Assembly: GCF_019063845.1 (NCBI RefSeq)
Contig: NZ_CP077683.1
Span: 4,208,501 to 4,272,500, forward strand
DNA from: Geomonas subterranea
GTDB taxonomy: Bacteria; Desulfobacterota; Desulfuromonadia; Geobacterales; Geobacteraceae
DNA length: 64,000 bases
Direction of reading: 5' to 3'
How positions within the stretch are numbered: the stretch's first letter is position 1; every line of letters begins with the position of its first letter. The translations under genes were made by a program, and so were the position numbers. Of this stretch, positions 25,573 through 34,925 are shown one piece after another. The notes under the pieces are model-generated. The model saw nothing but the letters and a program-made list of their open reading frames with translations, did no database searches and was not told the origin of the DNA.

Positions 25573-26262
25573 ATGAAGGTTGCCCTTCTGCAGCACACCC
25601 CCGATCCCGAGTTGACCATCGCCCTCGCCGCACGGCTCTGCTATTCGTCGGCCGATATCGAGGCGCTCAAGGAGAAACTCTCCGGCGCTGACGTCAAAAA
25701 ATTCCTGGACAAGATCATGTCGCTTGGGCACCAGTCGGTGCTGGAGCACGCTTCGTTCACCTTCGGCGTGGACGGGATCTCGCGCGTCACCAGCCATCAG
25801 CTCGTGCGGCACCGGGTCGCCTCCTTTTCCCAGCAGTCCCAGCGCTACGTCTCTCACAAGGAACGCTTCGCGGTCGTGACGCCGCAGTCCATCGCGGCTA
25901 ACCCCAAGCACCTGGAACTTTTCGAAGCCCAGGTCGCCGCCCTGCATGCGGCCTACGCGGCCCTGGTCGAGGCCGGCGTCCCCGCGGAGGACGCGCGCTA
26001 CCTGCTCCCCAATGCCACCGAGACCAAGATCATCATCACCATGAACGCCCGGGAGCTGTTGCACTTCTTCGCCGTGCGCTGCTGTGAGCGGGCCCAGTGG
26101 GAGATCCGTGCCATGGCCATCGAAATGCTCAGGCTGGTGAAGCCGGTGGCGCCGACCGTTTTCGACAAGGCCGGTCCGGGCTGCCTTGCCGGCCCCTGCC
26201 CCGAAGGCGCCATGAGCTGCGGCAAGATGGCCGACGTGCGGGAATTCTTCCGGGAGATGTAG
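25573..26262 (+). CDS. thyX: Flavin-dependent thymidylate synthase
   Basis: 229 residues. The ThyX signature RHRVASFSQQSQR (RHRxxSxxxxSxR) begins near residue 79, and the C-terminal FAD/dUMP residues lie in NARELLHFFAVRCCERAQWEIR. It makes dTMP from dUMP using methylene-tetrahydrofolate and reduced flavin. ATG follows GAAGGATCTTC. Its place between rpmE and the DUF1385 gene on the same strand is the usual order in Geobacter relatives (known from memory). Confidence 0.97.
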   Translation: MKVALLQHTPDPELTIALAARLCYSSADIEALKEKLSGADVKKFLDKIMSLGHQSVLEHASFTFGVDGISRVTSHQLVRHRVASFSQQSQRYVSHKERFAVVTPQSIAANPKHLELFEAQVAALHAAYAALVEAGVPAEDARYLLPNATETKIIITMNARELLHFFAVRCCERAQWEIRAMAIEMLRLVKPVAPTVFDKAGPGCLAGPCPEGAMSCGKMADVREFFREM

Positions 26263-26271
26263 GCCCACTCA

Positions 26272-26330
26272 TTCCGTTTTTTCTCAGATTTTCTCCGTGT
26301 CTCCGTGGCTAACGGTTTTACGAGGTAATA
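26272..26330. repeat. Dispersed TCTCCGTGTCTCCGTGGCTAA-type repeat, fragment
   Basis: TCAGATTTTCTCCGTGTCTC and CGTGGCTAACGGTTTTACG resemble the arms of the inverted repeat around the recQ 3' end (46718 and 46891). Confidence 0.45.
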
Positions 26331-26331
26331 A

Positions 26332-27237
26332 GTGTCAAAGATAAACATAGGCGGACAGGCGGTTCTGGAAGGTGTCATGATGCGGGCTCCGCGCTCGATG
26401 GCCATCGCGGTAAGAAGGCCTGACGGCGACATCTCGGTGAAGAGCGAGACGGTGATTCCGCTCTCCGAACGGTTCCCCATCACCAAGCTCCCCATCGTGC
26501 GTGGGGCCGTGGCGCTCTTCTCGTCGCTCATCATCGGCATCAAGGCGCTCAACTTCTCCGCCAACGAGGCGCTCGCCGAGGGGGAGGAGAAGGAAGAGAT
26601 CAACGACTGGGCCATCGCCGGGACCATGGCGGCGGCCTTCGGCTTCGGCATCCTGCTCTTCTTCATCATGCCGCTCTACCTGACCAAGCTGCTCGTCCCG
26701 ATCATCGGCGACTCCAACATCGTCTTCAACCTGGTGGACGGGGTGATCCGGGTCGTGGTGTTCCTGATCTACATCATCGCCATATCCCGGATGAAGGACA
26801 TCCAGCGGGTGTTCCAGTACCACGGCGCCGAGCACAAGTCGATCTTCACCTTCGAGGCGGGTGAGGAGCTCACCGTCGACAACGTGAGAAAGTACAGCTG
26901 CCTGCATCCCCGTTGCGGCACCAGCTTCCTCTTGATCGTCATGCTGGTGAGCATCGTGGTGTTCTCTCTGATCCCTAAGCTGTGGCCCTTCTACTTCAAG
27001 GCCGGCTCCAGGATCATCCTGTTGCCGATGATCGCCGGGCTTTCCTACGAGGTCCTCAAGTGGACCGCGAAGCACGACAACCACGCGCTGGTGAAGATGG
27101 TGATCGCCCCGGGCCTCGCCCTGCAGCGGCTCACCACCCGCGAGCCGGACGATTCCCAGATCGAGGTGGCTATAAAGTCCATGCAGGTAGCCCTTGAGCT
27201 GAACGACGGCTTCAAGGACGACCGGCTGGTGGTTTAG
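26332..27237 (+). CDS. DUF1385 family integral membrane protein (YqhQ-like)
   Basis: 301 residues from a GTG start (AGGTAATAA upstream). The conserved DUF1385 start INIGGQAVLEGVMMRAP is followed by SMAIAVRRPDG. Several membrane helices occur (~65-90, ~100-130, ~135-165, ~215-235) and the family's conserved motif is YHGAEHKSIFTFEAGEELT with CLHPRCGTSF. The biochemical role of the family is not established; it is often adjacent to prfA and prmC, as here. No catalytic motif can be claimed. Confidence 0.88.
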   Translation: MSKINIGGQAVLEGVMMRAPRSMAIAVRRPDGDISVKSETVIPLSERFPITKLPIVRGAVALFSSLIIGIKALNFSANEALAEGEEKEEINDWAIAGTMAAAFGFGILLFFIMPLYLTKLLVPIIGDSNIVFNLVDGVIRVVVFLIYIIAISRMKDIQRVFQYHGAEHKSIFTFEAGEELTVDNVRKYSCLHPRCGTSFLLIVMLVSIVVFSLIPKLWPFYFKAGSRIILLPMIAGLSYEVLKWTAKHDNHALVKMVIAPGLALQRLTTREPDDSQIEVAIKSMQVALELNDGFKDDRLVV

Positions 27238-27312
27238 CCGGGCCGCAGGGTAGGAACGCCCACACCCCAGCCCTCTCCCGGAGGGAGAGTGGGCATACGC
27301 GGTTCCCGCATC

Positions 27313-27337
27313 TGTAGGGACGAATAATCATTCGCCC
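27313..27337. repeat. Family B palindrome, solo arm
   Basis: TGTAGGGACGAATAATCATT and the following CGCCC: the left end of family B without its partner. It lies between the DUF1385 gene and prfA. Confidence 0.6.
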
Positions 27338-27400
27338 GCCTTGCGGTGGAGCCAAATCTTTTCGATTGAATCAGGCCCCAGGGCCCTCTGAGGTGTTTTG

Positions 27401-28480
27401 ATGTCCATGTTCGACAAAATTGCAGATCTTGAAGTACGTTTCGGGGAGCTGGAATCGCTCCTTTCCGATCCGGAGGTGCTGGCGAACCAGGTCGAGTTCA
27501 GGAAGCTCTCCAAGGAGCACGCCGGCCTCACCGAGCTGATCGCCGCCTACCGCGAGTACAAGAAGGTGCTCTCCGACATCGAGGGGAACAAGGAACTCCT
27601 GAAGGAGCCGGACCAGGAGATGCGGGAGATGGCCCAGGCCGAGCTGGAGACCCTCGAGGAGCGCCGCGAGCAGCTGGAAGGTGAGATCCAGGTGCTCTTG
27701 CTCCCCAAGGACCCCAATGACGACAAGAGCGTCGTCCTCGAGATCCGTGCCGGTACCGGCGGCGACGAGTCCGCGCTTTTCGCCGGCGACCTCTTCCGCA
27801 TGTACAGCCGCTTCGCCGAGACCAACCGCTGGAAGGTCGAGGTCATCTCCGCCTCCGAGTCGGAGCGTGGGGGCTTCAAGGAGGTCATCGCGCTGGTCGA
27901 GGGTGACGGCGTCTTCGCGAAACTCAAGTACGAGTCCGGCACCCATCGCGTACAGCGCGTCCCCGAGACCGAGGCGCAGGGGCGTATCCACACTTCCGCC
28001 TGCACCGTCGCCGTCATGCCCGAAGCTGAGGACATCGACATCGACATCAACCCGGCCGACCTGAAGATCGACGTGTACCGTTCCTCCGGTGCCGGCGGCC
28101 AGCACGTCAACACCACCGACTCCGCGGTCAGGATCACCCACATCCCGACCGGGACCGTCGTCGCCTGCCAGGAAGAACGCAGCCAGATAAAGAACCGCGC
28201 CAAGGCCATGAAGGTCTTGAAGTCCAGGATCCTGGACAACATCGTGATGGAGCAAAACGCCAAGATGGCCGCCGACAGGAAGAGCCAGGTGGGGAGCGGC
28301 GACCGCAGCGAGCGCATCAGGACCTACAACTTCCCGCAGGGGCGCATGACCGACCACCGCATCGGGCTCACCCTGTACCGTCTCGACTCCATCATGGCCG
28401 GCGACATCGCCGAGATCGCGGATTCCCTGCGCGCCCACTACCAGATGGAAGCCCTGCAGGCACAAAGCGAAGGCATGTAA
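27401..28480 (+). CDS. prfA: Peptide chain release factor 1
   Basis: 359 residues. The codon-recognition loop region reads [14 protein letters not shown], where the PxT motif (PET) marks an RF1 that reads UAA/UAG. The catalytic loop [18 protein letters not shown] lies near residue 231. The ATG at 27401 (GAGG 7 nt upstream) is preferred; a TTG one codon upstream and an ATG at 27407 are alternatives. It lies immediately upstream of prmC, which methylates the GGQ glutamine of this protein. Confidence 0.97.
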   Translation: MSMFDKIADLEVRFGELESLLSDPEVLANQVEFRKLSKEHAGLTELIAAYREYKKVLSDIEGNKELLKEPDQEMREMAQAELETLEERREQLEGEIQVLLLPKDPNDDKSVVLEIRAGTGGDESALFAGDLFRMYSRFAETNRWKVEVISASESERGGFKEVIALVEGDGVFAKLKYESGTHRVQRVPETEAQGRIHTSACTVAVMPEAEDIDIDINPADLKIDVYRSSGAGGQHVNTTDSAVRITHIPTGTVVACQEERSQIKNRAKAMKVLKSRILDNIVMEQNAKMAADRKSQVGSGDRSERIRTYNFPQGRMTDHRIGLTLYRLDSIMAGDIAEIADSLRAHYQMEALQAQSEGM

Positions 28481-28538
28481 CTCGATGCCTTCCGGGGGCA
28501 CGGTTTTCGACGGCCCCACAACGTCCAGGTAATTTGAC

Positions 28539-29426
28539 ATGACCACCACCCCCGAAAAATGGGACGTCCTCAAGGTCCTCAATTGGACCAAAGGCTACCT
28601 TTCCGAGAAAGGCGTGGAAAACCCGCGTCTTGAGGCGGAGTGGATGCTGTGCGAGGCGCTGTCCATGGACCGGGTGGGGCTCTATCTCAACTTCGACAAG
28701 CCCCTTTCCGACGCCGAGCTGGCCGCCTACCGCAGCATGGTGGCGCGGCGCGGCAAGCGCGAGCCGCTGCAGTACATCCTGGGAACGCAGGAGTTCATGG
28801 GGCTCGAGTTCCGGGTCACCCCGGCGGTACTGATCCCGCGCCACGATACCGAGGTGCTGGTGACCGAGGCGGCCAAGCGCGGCACCGCCGCGCAGAGCGT
28901 TCTCGACATCGGCAGCGGGAGCGGCTGCGTGGCCATCGCGCTGGCCAAGGCGCTGCCGCAGGCCGAGGTTTGCAGCGTTGATGTCTCGGCCGAAGCCCTC
29001 GATGTGGCCCGCGGCAACGCCGAACGCAACGAGGCCGCCGTGCAATTTTTCCAGGGCTCCCTGTTCGAACCGTTTGCGGGACGACGCTTCGACATGGTAG
29101 TATCCAACCCGCCCTATATTCCCAATTCCGAACTGGCGACATTGCAGGCCGAAGTGCGCGGCTTCGAACCGATGGGCGCGCTCGACGGCGGGGCCGACGG
29201 CCTCGACTTCTACCGGCGCATCGTGAGCGACGCGCCCGGTTATTTGAATCCCGGTGGCTGGCTGATCTTCGAGGTCGGCGCCGGACAGGCACCGCAGGTG
29301 CTGAGGCTTTTGAAGGCGGGCGGTTTTGCCGGCGAAACCTTCACCCAGACCGATCCCGCAGGCATCGAGCGCGTGGTCGGCGGCAGGCTCGAGGGGACTG
29401 ACTCCGCCAAGTGCCTGTCCCCTTAG
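28539..29426 (+). CDS. prmC: Peptide chain release factor N5-glutamine methyltransferase
   Basis: 295 residues. The N-terminal helical domain (~1-90) is followed by the SAM-binding motif VLDIGSGSGCVAIALAKALP and the glutamine-methylase signature MVVSNPPYIPNSEL (NPPY near residue 189). It methylates the GGQ glutamine of release factors; prfA lies 58 bp upstream. Oddity: the last ~11 residues (GTDSAKCLSP and stop TAG) are encoded by a family A palindrome at 29393-29422, so the natural C-terminus appears to have been replaced by a repeat. Confidence 0.96.
   Translation: MTTTPEKWDVLKVLNWTKGYLSEKGVENPRLEAEWMLCEALSMDRVGLYLNFDKPLSDAELAAYRSMVARRGKREPLQYILGTQEFMGLEFRVTPAVLIPRHDTEVLVTEAAKRGTAAQSVLDIGSGSGCVAIALAKALPQAEVCSVDVSAEALDVARGNAERNEAAVQFFQGSLFEPFAGRRFDMVVSNPPYIPNSELATLQAEVRGFEPMGALDGGADGLDFYRRIVSDAPGYLNPGGWLIFEVGAGQAPQVLRLLKAGGFAGETFTQTDPAGIERVVGGRLEGTDSAKCLSP
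29393..29422. repeat. Family A palindrome forming the 3' end of prmC
   Basis: GGGGACTGACTCCGCC with AAGTGCCTGTCCCC. It matches the intergenic copies at 31634 and 52779 but here lies in the prmC frame and leads directly into the stop codon at 29424-29426. Confidence 0.8.
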
Positions 29427-29494
29427 GGCAGCCTTAACCAATTCCATCCGCCCCCTCGGGGCCTTGAACAAAAGAAAAGAACACAGAGGTAACA

Positions 29495-30760
29495 GTGGAA
29501 AAACTGGTAATCAAAGGTGGCAACAAGCTCTCCGGAGAAGTGACCGTTAGCGGGTCGAAGAACGCCGCCCTCCCCATATTCATCTCGACCATACTGGCAC
29601 CCGGGTGCCACACCATCAGCAATGTTCCCTTTCTGAGGGACATCAACACCACCATCAAGGTGCTCGAGAAGCTGGGCGCCAGGGTCGACGGCCGCGGCAA
29701 CGTGGTCAAGATCGACACCACCGATCTGAACAGCTGGGAAGCCACCTACGACCTGGTGCGCACCATGCGCGCCTCCGTGCTGGTGCTTGGCCCTCTTTTG
29801 GCCCGTTTCGGCCAGGCCCGCGTCTCGCTCCCCGGCGGCTGCGCCATCGGCGCACGTCCCATCAACCTGCACCTGAAGGGTCTTGCCGCGCTGGGCGCCG
29901 AGATCACCCTGGAGCACGGTTACGTCGAGGCGAAAGCGAAGAAGCTCAAGGGCGCGCGCATCAACTTCGACATCTCCACCGTCGGCGGTACCGAGCAGCT
30001 TCTCATGGCCGCCGCGACCGCGCAGGGGGAGACCATCCTGGAGAACGCCGCCCGCGAACCGGAGATCGTGGACTTGGCCGACATCCTCACTAAGATGGGT
30101 GCCAACATCGAAGGGGCCGGCACCGACACCATCAGGATCAAAGGGGTCGAGCAGTTGACGGCCGCCGAGCACGCCGTGATGCCGGACCGCATCGAGGCGG
30201 GCACCTTCATGATCGCCTCCGCCATCACCGGCGGCGACGTGAAGATCAAGAACATGCGCCTGGAGCACCTGGACGCGCTGACCTTCAAGTTGCAGGATGC
30301 CGGTGTGGAGATCATCAACAAGGACAACGTGGTCCGCGTCAAGGGTCCCAAGAAGATCCGCAACGTCAACATCAAGACCCGTCCCTACCCCGGCTTCCCG
30401 ACCGACATGCAGGCGCAGTTCATGGCGCTCATGTGCATCGCGGAAGGCGCCAGCGTGATCTCCGAGAACATCTTCGAGAACCGCTTCATGCACGTATCCG
30501 AGCTGCTCCGTTTCGGCGCCGACATCATCTGCGAGGGGAACAGCGCCACCGTGAAGGGGGTCAAGAAGCTCTCCGGCGCGCCGGTCATGGCGACCGACCT
30601 CAGGGCCTCCGCCTCGCTGATCCTGGCCGCCCTCGCCGCCGACAACACCAGCGAGATCTCCAGGATCTACCACCTCGACCGCGGCTACGAGAACATCGAG
30701 AAGAAGCTGGCGGGCCTTGGCGCCGACATCGTCCGCGTCCCGGATGTCGACGGGCCGTAG
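29495..30760 (+). CDS. murA: UDP-N-acetylglucosamine 1-carboxyvinyltransferase
   Basis: 421 residues from GTG (AGAGGTAACA upstream). It shows the EPSP-synthase-like two-domain fold: [19 protein letters not shown] at the N-terminus (Lys-Asn of the active site), and [17 protein letters not shown] with the catalytic Cys near residue 116 that fosfomycin alkylates. [16 protein letters not shown]-type motifs near the C-terminus read [15 protein letters not shown]. It catalyses the first committed step of peptidoglycan synthesis. It lies between prmC and hisG. Confidence 0.97.
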   Translation: MEKLVIKGGNKLSGEVTVSGSKNAALPIFISTILAPGCHTISNVPFLRDINTTIKVLEKLGARVDGRGNVVKIDTTDLNSWEATYDLVRTMRASVLVLGPLLARFGQARVSLPGGCAIGARPINLHLKGLAALGAEITLEHGYVEAKAKKLKGARINFDISTVGGTEQLLMAAATAQGETILENAAREPEIVDLADILTKMGANIEGAGTDTIRIKGVEQLTAAEHAVMPDRIEAGTFMIASAITGGDVKIKNMRLEHLDALTFKLQDAGVEIINKDNVVRVKGPKKIRNVNIKTRPYPGFPTDMQAQFMALMCIAEGASVISENIFENRFMHVSELLRFGADIICEGNSATVKGVKKLSGAPVMATDLRASASLILAALAADNTSEISRIYHLDRGYENIEKKLAGLGADIVRVPDVDGP

Positions 30761-30815
30761 ATTCATCGGGTACTTGCAGTGAGAATGTTGCCCGATTAGT
30801 CTCGACGCCCACTAT

Positions 30816-30911
30816 CCCCTCTCCCTCTGGGAGAGGGCTAGGGTGAGGGCGTCCAGCTTGGCAAACCTCCCTCACCTGCCCTTCGGGCACCCTCTCCCAT
30901 AGGGAGAGGGG
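30816..30911. repeat. Family E inverted-repeat element between murA and hisG
   Basis: Paired hairpins CCCCTCTCCCTCTGGGAGAG...GGTGAGGGC and CCCTCACCTGCCC...CCCATAGGGAGAGGGG form a ~96-bp inverted structure. Related copies lie at 34767 and 43026. Confidence 0.7.
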
Positions 30912-30979
30912 ACCAGTGGAGAGGGACTAGCGAAAACCGCTGATCAGAAAAAATGCCATACTCCCATGGAGTTTTTAAA

Positions 30980-31618
30980 ATGACCGACTACGTCACCATT
31001 GCCATCCCGAAAGGCCGTATCCTGCAGGACTCCGTTGCCCTGTTCAAGAAGATCGGCATCGACTGTGAAGAACTCCTCTCCGATACCCGCAAGCTCGTCT
31101 TCGAGAACCACGAGCAGAAGATGCGCTACATGATCGTGCGCGCCACCGACGTCCCGACCTACGTGGAGTACGGCTGCGCCGACCTCGGCATCGTCGGGAA
31201 GGACACGCTGATGGAGGCGGAGAAGGACCTCTACGAGCCGCTCGACCTGAAGTTCGGCTACTGCCGCCTGATGGTTGCCGAGCCGGTGGAGCTCTCCAGC
31301 AAGGACGATCCTGCCGCCTGGAACAACATCCGCATCGCCACCAAGTACCCCAACGTCACCGAGAAGTATTTCGCGGCGAAAGGCGTGCAGGTCGAGCTGA
31401 TCAAACTGTACGGCTCCATCGAGCTGGCGCCGCTGGTCGGCCTCTCCGAGCGCATCGTCGACCTCGTTTCCACCGGCGAGACGCTGAAGCAAAACGGCCT
31501 GGTCGAGGTCGAGACGATCGCGGAGATCACCTGCCGCCTCATTGTCAACCGCGCGAGCCTCAAGACCAAGCACGAGCGCATCTCCAAGATCATCGAAGGG
31601 CTGGAGCAGCATATCTAA
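30980..31618 (+). CDS. hisG: ATP phosphoribosyltransferase, short form
   Basis: 212 residues from ATG at 30980 (GGAG 8 nt upstream). MTDYVTIAIPKGRILQDS is the typical start, and GCADLGIVGKDTLME and LVDLVSTGETLKQNGL are catalytic-domain motifs. It lacks the ~80-residue regulatory domain of long HisG. Short forms need the HisRS-like subunit HisZ for activity; no hisZ is present in this window. It catalyses the first step of histidine synthesis. The upstream in-frame ATG at 30953 lacks a ribosome site. Confidence 0.96.
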   Translation: MTDYVTIAIPKGRILQDSVALFKKIGIDCEELLSDTRKLVFENHEQKMRYMIVRATDVPTYVEYGCADLGIVGKDTLMEAEKDLYEPLDLKFGYCRLMVAEPVELSSKDDPAAWNNIRIATKYPNVTEKYFAAKGVQVELIKLYGSIELAPLVGLSERIVDLVSTGETLKQNGLVEVETIAEITCRLIVNRASLKTKHERISKIIEGLEQHI

Positions 31619-31633
31619 CGACAAAGTAGCAGA

Positions 31634-31665
31634 AGGGACTGGCTCCGTTAGGTGCCTGTCCCTCT
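31634..31665. repeat. Family A palindrome between hisG and hisD
   Basis: AGGGACTGGCTCCGTTAGG with GTGCCTGTCCCTCT, beginning about 15 bp after the hisG stop. Confidence 0.75.
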
Positions 31666-31684
31666 AGCGCACCTCGATCCAGCC

Positions 31685-31795
31685 TCCCCCTTTCGCAAAG
31701 GGGGATTGAGGGGGATTTGAATTCCTTTGCAGCCCAGGATGCCGTGGCTACCTCGGCTAAATCCCCCCTGGCCCCCCTTTGCAAAAGGGGGGAAA
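31685..31795. repeat. Family D MITE-like element, copy 1
   Basis: About 111 bp. The left arm CCCCCTTTCGCAAAGGGGGA plus TTGAGGGGGATTT is mirrored by the right arm AAATCCCCCCTGG plus CCCCCCTTTGCAAAAGGGGG. A second full copy lies at 58722-58826 and a half copy at 21112-21147. Confidence 0.75.
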
Positions 31796-31839
31796 CAGCA
31801 ATCTTTGAATTTTATTGTCATGAATCGCGAGGTTTACAG

Positions 31840-33129
31840 ATGCAGTTCCTCGACATCAGGGAAACAGATTTTCAGGCGAAGTTCGATGCCATCGTTGAGC
31901 GCGGCGAGGAGTCCGGTCGCGAGGTCGAAGAGGTGGTGCTCGGCATCATCTCCGACGTGCGCAGGCGCGGCGACGAGGCGCTTTTGGAGTACACCCGCCG
32001 TTTCGACCGGGTGGAGTGCGATGCGGCTGGCCTGGAGATAACGGAGGAAGAGTTCGCCAAGGCCTTCGCCCAGGTGGACGAGAAGGACCTCGCGGCACTG
32101 AAGCTTGCCGTCGAGCGTGTCGCCCGCTACCACGAGAAGCAGAAGCAGCAGACCTGGCTCTCCACCGAGGAAGCAGAAATCATGCTGGGCCAGAAGGTGA
32201 CCCCGCTCGCCAAGGTCGGCATCTACGTCCCCGGCGGCAAGGCCTGCTATCCCTCCAGCGTCATCATGAACGCCGTTCCGGCCAAGGTTGCCGGCGTCGG
32301 CGAGATCGTCATGGTGGTCCCGACCCCGGGCGGTGAGACCAACGCCCACGTGCTGGTGGCCGCCAAGCTTTCCGGCGTGGATCGCGTCTTCAGGATCGGC
32401 GGCGCGCAGGCCGTCGCGGCACTTGCCTACGGCACCGTCACCGTCCCCAGGGTCGACAAGATCACCGGTCCGGGCAACATCTACGTCGCCACTGCCAAGA
32501 AACTGGTCTTCGGCCAGGTCGGCATCGACATGATCGCCGGCCCGAGCGAAATTCTCGTCATCAACGACGGCAGCGGCAACCCCACCCACATCGCGGCCGA
32601 TCTCCTCTCCCAGGCCGAGCACGACGAACTCGCTTCTTCCGTGCTGATCACCACCGACCGCAGCTTCGGCGAGAAAGTGGCAGCCGAGGTGGAGCGTCAG
32701 TTGAAGGAGCTTTCGCGCGAGGCCATCGCCCGCAAGTCGTGGGAATCCTTCGGCGTCATCATCGTGGCCGGCAATCTGGAGGAAGCCATCACCTTCTCCA
32801 ACCGCATCGCGCCTGAGCACCTGGAACTCGCCGTGGAGAACCCTTTCGAGATCATGCCGCTCATCACCAACGCCGGCGCGATCTTCATGGGCCACTACAC
32901 CCCCGAGGCATCCGGCGACTACCTGGCCGGCCCCAACCACACGCTTCCCACCGGCGGCACCGCCCGTTTCTTCTCGCCGCTCTCGGTGGACGACTTCGTC
33001 AAGAAAAGCTCCCTCATCTATTTCACCAAGGGGGGCTTGCAGAGGGTGGGTGCGGATATCGTCCGGATCGCGACCCTCGAGGGGCTCGAAGCCCACGGCA
33101 AGTCCGTCAGCTTCAGGCTCGACAACTAG
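31840..33129 (+). CDS. hisD: Histidinol dehydrogenase
   Basis: 429 residues from ATG at 31840 (GAGG upstream), the normal length. The conserved motif GIYVPGGKACYPSSVIMNAV is present, with the zinc/NAD region ITGPGNIYVATAKKLVFGQV and IDMIAGPSEILVI. LLSQAEHDELASS and APEHLEL supply the zinc- and catalysis-associated His/Glu. It oxidises histidinol to histidine in two NAD-dependent steps. A longer in-frame upstream extension runs through the repeat element and is rejected. Confidence 0.97.
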   Translation: MQFLDIRETDFQAKFDAIVERGEESGREVEEVVLGIISDVRRRGDEALLEYTRRFDRVECDAAGLEITEEEFAKAFAQVDEKDLAALKLAVERVARYHEKQKQQTWLSTEEAEIMLGQKVTPLAKVGIYVPGGKACYPSSVIMNAVPAKVAGVGEIVMVVPTPGGETNAHVLVAAKLSGVDRVFRIGGAQAVAALAYGTVTVPRVDKITGPGNIYVATAKKLVFGQVGIDMIAGPSEILVINDGSGNPTHIAADLLSQAEHDELASSVLITTDRSFGEKVAAEVERQLKELSREAIARKSWESFGVIIVAGNLEEAITFSNRIAPEHLELAVENPFEIMPLITNAGAIFMGHYTPEASGDYLAGPNHTLPTGGTARFFSPLSVDDFVKKSSLIYFTKGGLQRVGADIVRIATLEGLEAHGKSVSFRLDN

Positions 33130-33174
33130 TTTGGAATTTATTGCGGCTTTGATCATCTAATTCAAGGAGGCGGC

Positions 33175-33762
33175 ATGGCCAGGTCGGCAAACATCGAACG
33201 CATCACCAAGGAGACGCAGATCAAGCTCTCCCTCGAAATCGACGGCAAAGGCGAGGCGCAGATCTGCACCTCGGTTCCTTTCCTGGACCACATGCTGGAC
33301 CTTTTTGCCAGGCACGGCCTCTTCAACCTCAAGGTCGAGGCCCACGGCGACATCGACATCGACTTCCACCACACCGTCGAGGACATCGGCATCGTCCTGG
33401 GGACCGCTTTCAAGGAAGCCCTTGGCGACAAGTGCGGCATCCGCCGCTACGGCCAGGCCACTGTGCCGATGGACGAGACGCTCGCCAGCGTCGCCACCGA
33501 TCTCTCCGGTCGTCCCTACCTGGTCTACAACGTCCAGCTCCCCAAGGTGAAGATCGGGGATTTCGACGTCGAGCTGGTGCGCGAATTCTTCCAGGGGTTC
33601 GTGAACCATTGCGGCGCGAACCTCCACCTGAACGTGATGTATGGCGACAACGTGCACCATGTAGTGGAAGCCTGCTTCAAGGCCACCGCCCGCGCCCTCG
33701 ATATGGCGACCCAGATGGATTCCCGCATCGAAGGGGTTATGTCGACCAAGGGGAAGCTGTAA
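33175..33762 (+). CDS. hisB: Imidazoleglycerol-phosphate dehydratase
   Basis: 195 residues, monofunctional HisB. The metal-binding histidine motifs [36 protein letters not shown] and [12 protein letters not shown] are all intact. ATG follows AAGGAGGCGGC. It dehydrates imidazoleglycerol phosphate in step six of the pathway. The stop codon is followed at once by a four-unit tandem hairpin array. Confidence 0.97.
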   Translation: MARSANIERITKETQIKLSLEIDGKGEAQICTSVPFLDHMLDLFARHGLFNLKVEAHGDIDIDFHHTVEDIGIVLGTAFKEALGDKCGIRRYGQATVPMDETLASVATDLSGRPYLVYNVQLPKVKIGDFDVELVREFFQGFVNHCGANLHLNVMYGDNVHHVVEACFKATARALDMATQMDSRIEGVMSTKGKL

Positions 33763-33940
33763 GGCTGCCCTCACCCCGACCCTCTCCCGGAGGGCGAAGG
33801 GGCAAGGCACTGCTCTCACCCTGACCCTCTCCCGGAGGGCGAGGGGGAAAGGCCTGCCCTCACCCCGACCCTCTCCCGGAGGGCGAGGGGGGTAAGGCAC
33901 TGCTCTCACCCTGACCCTCTCCTGGAGGGCGAGGGTCAGT
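33763..33940. repeat. Tandem array of four ~45-bp hairpin units after hisB
   Basis: Four units start at 33763, 33806, 33851 and 33896. Each contains CTCTCCCGGAGGGCGA-type hairpins and ends in purine-rich GGGG-AA. Units 1 and 3 share TGCCCTCACCCCGACC; units 2 and 4 share GGCACTGCTCTCACCCTGAC. This implies duplication of a 90-bp dimer. The array begins at the base after the hisB stop. Confidence 0.85.
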
Positions 33941-34117
33941 GGATATGGCCCACCCTATGACCTTCCCGTCGAGTGGGGCGCGTCCATCCCCTTCCCCCGC
34001 TGGGGGAAGGTGCCCCGAAGGGGCGGATGAGGGCGGTGGCATCGCTCTAACCTTGCCGCGTCCGAAGCATTGCAATGAAGTCACAGGCACCGCACAGAGT
34101 GCCGGAAGGATAAAGAG
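33941..34117. other. Remainder of the 355-bp hisB-hisH gap
   Basis: It includes another hairpin, CTTCCCCCGCTGGGGGAAGG, and GTGCCCCGAAGGGGCGGATG (family E-like). No gene is seen; the hisH ribosome site AAGGATAAAGAG ends the stretch. Confidence 0.5.
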
Positions 34118-34741
34118 ATGATCGCGATCATAGATTATGGCATGGGGAACCTCCGCTCCGTGCAGAAAGGGTTCGAGAAGGTCGGCTGCGACGCCGTCGT
34201 GACCTCCGACCCCAAGGTGCTTTTGGACGCCGAGCGCGTCGTGCTCCCGGGCGTCGGGGCCTTCCGCGACTGCATCAGGAACCTCGAAGAGGGGGGCTTC
34301 GTCGAGCCGATCCTCAAGGTGATCAAGGAAGGAAAGCCGTTTCTCGGCATCTGCCTCGGTCTGCAGCTCCTCTTTACCGAGAGCGAGGAATTCGGCCTCC
34401 ACAAGGGGCTCGACGTGATCCCGGGGCGCGTGCTCCGCTTCCCGGAAGGGATGCAGCAGGCGGGGGAAGACCTGAAGGTGCCACACATGGGGTGGAACCA
34501 GCTCGACATCAAACGCCCCTCCCCGCTGTTTCAGGGTGTGGAGCAGGGCTCCAACGTCTACTTCGTGCACTCCTACTACGTGAAACCCGATGACGAGAGC
34601 GTGGTGGCGGCGACCACCAACTACGGCATCGACTTCTGCGCCGCCATCTGGCGCGACAACGTGGTGGCAGCCCAGTTCCACCCCGAGAAGTCCCAGGACA
34701 AGGGGCTTGCCATGCTGAAGAACTTCGCGCAGATGAGATAG
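34118..34741 (+). CDS. hisH: Imidazole glycerol phosphate synthase subunit HisH
   Basis: 207-residue class I glutaminase: [20 protein letters not shown] start, catalytic Cys in [15 protein letters not shown], and His-Glu in AQFHPEKSQ. It supplies ammonia to HisF. Its placement between hisB and hisA identifies it as the histidine-pathway copy, as opposed to the sugar-cluster paralog at 5521-6153. Confidence 0.97.
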   Translation: MIAIIDYGMGNLRSVQKGFEKVGCDAVVTSDPKVLLDAERVVLPGVGAFRDCIRNLEEGGFVEPILKVIKEGKPFLGICLGLQLLFTESEEFGLHKGLDVIPGRVLRFPEGMQQAGEDLKVPHMGWNQLDIKRPSPLFQGVEQGSNVYFVHSYYVKPDDESVVAATTNYGIDFCAAIWRDNVVAAQFHPEKSQDKGLAMLKNFAQMR

Positions 34742-34766
34742 TCTCCTGTTCCGCTCAAAGAGCTTG

Positions 34767-34882
34767 CCTCCCCTCGTCCTCCGGGAGAGGGGCAGGGGTG
34801 AGGGCGCTTGAGGCTGCAGCAATTTTGCTCTATGGCAACGCCCTCGCCCGGCCTTCGGCCACCCTCTCCCGGAGGTAAAGGG
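34767..34882. repeat. Family E element between hisH and hisA
   Basis: CCCCTCGTCCTCCGGGAGAG with GGGCAGGGGTGAGGGCG on the left is mirrored by CGCCCTCGCCCGGCCTTCGG and CCACCCTCTCCCGGAGG on the right; the centre is AT-richer. Confidence 0.7.
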
Positions 34883-34925
34883 GTTGCTCAAGGGACGAAC
34901 TTTTAATTCGTGATGAGGGATTGAA

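Noticed and set aside
33763-33940. CRISPR array behind hisB
   Set aside because: Units are contiguous without unique spacers and contain internal hairpins; no cas genes are present.
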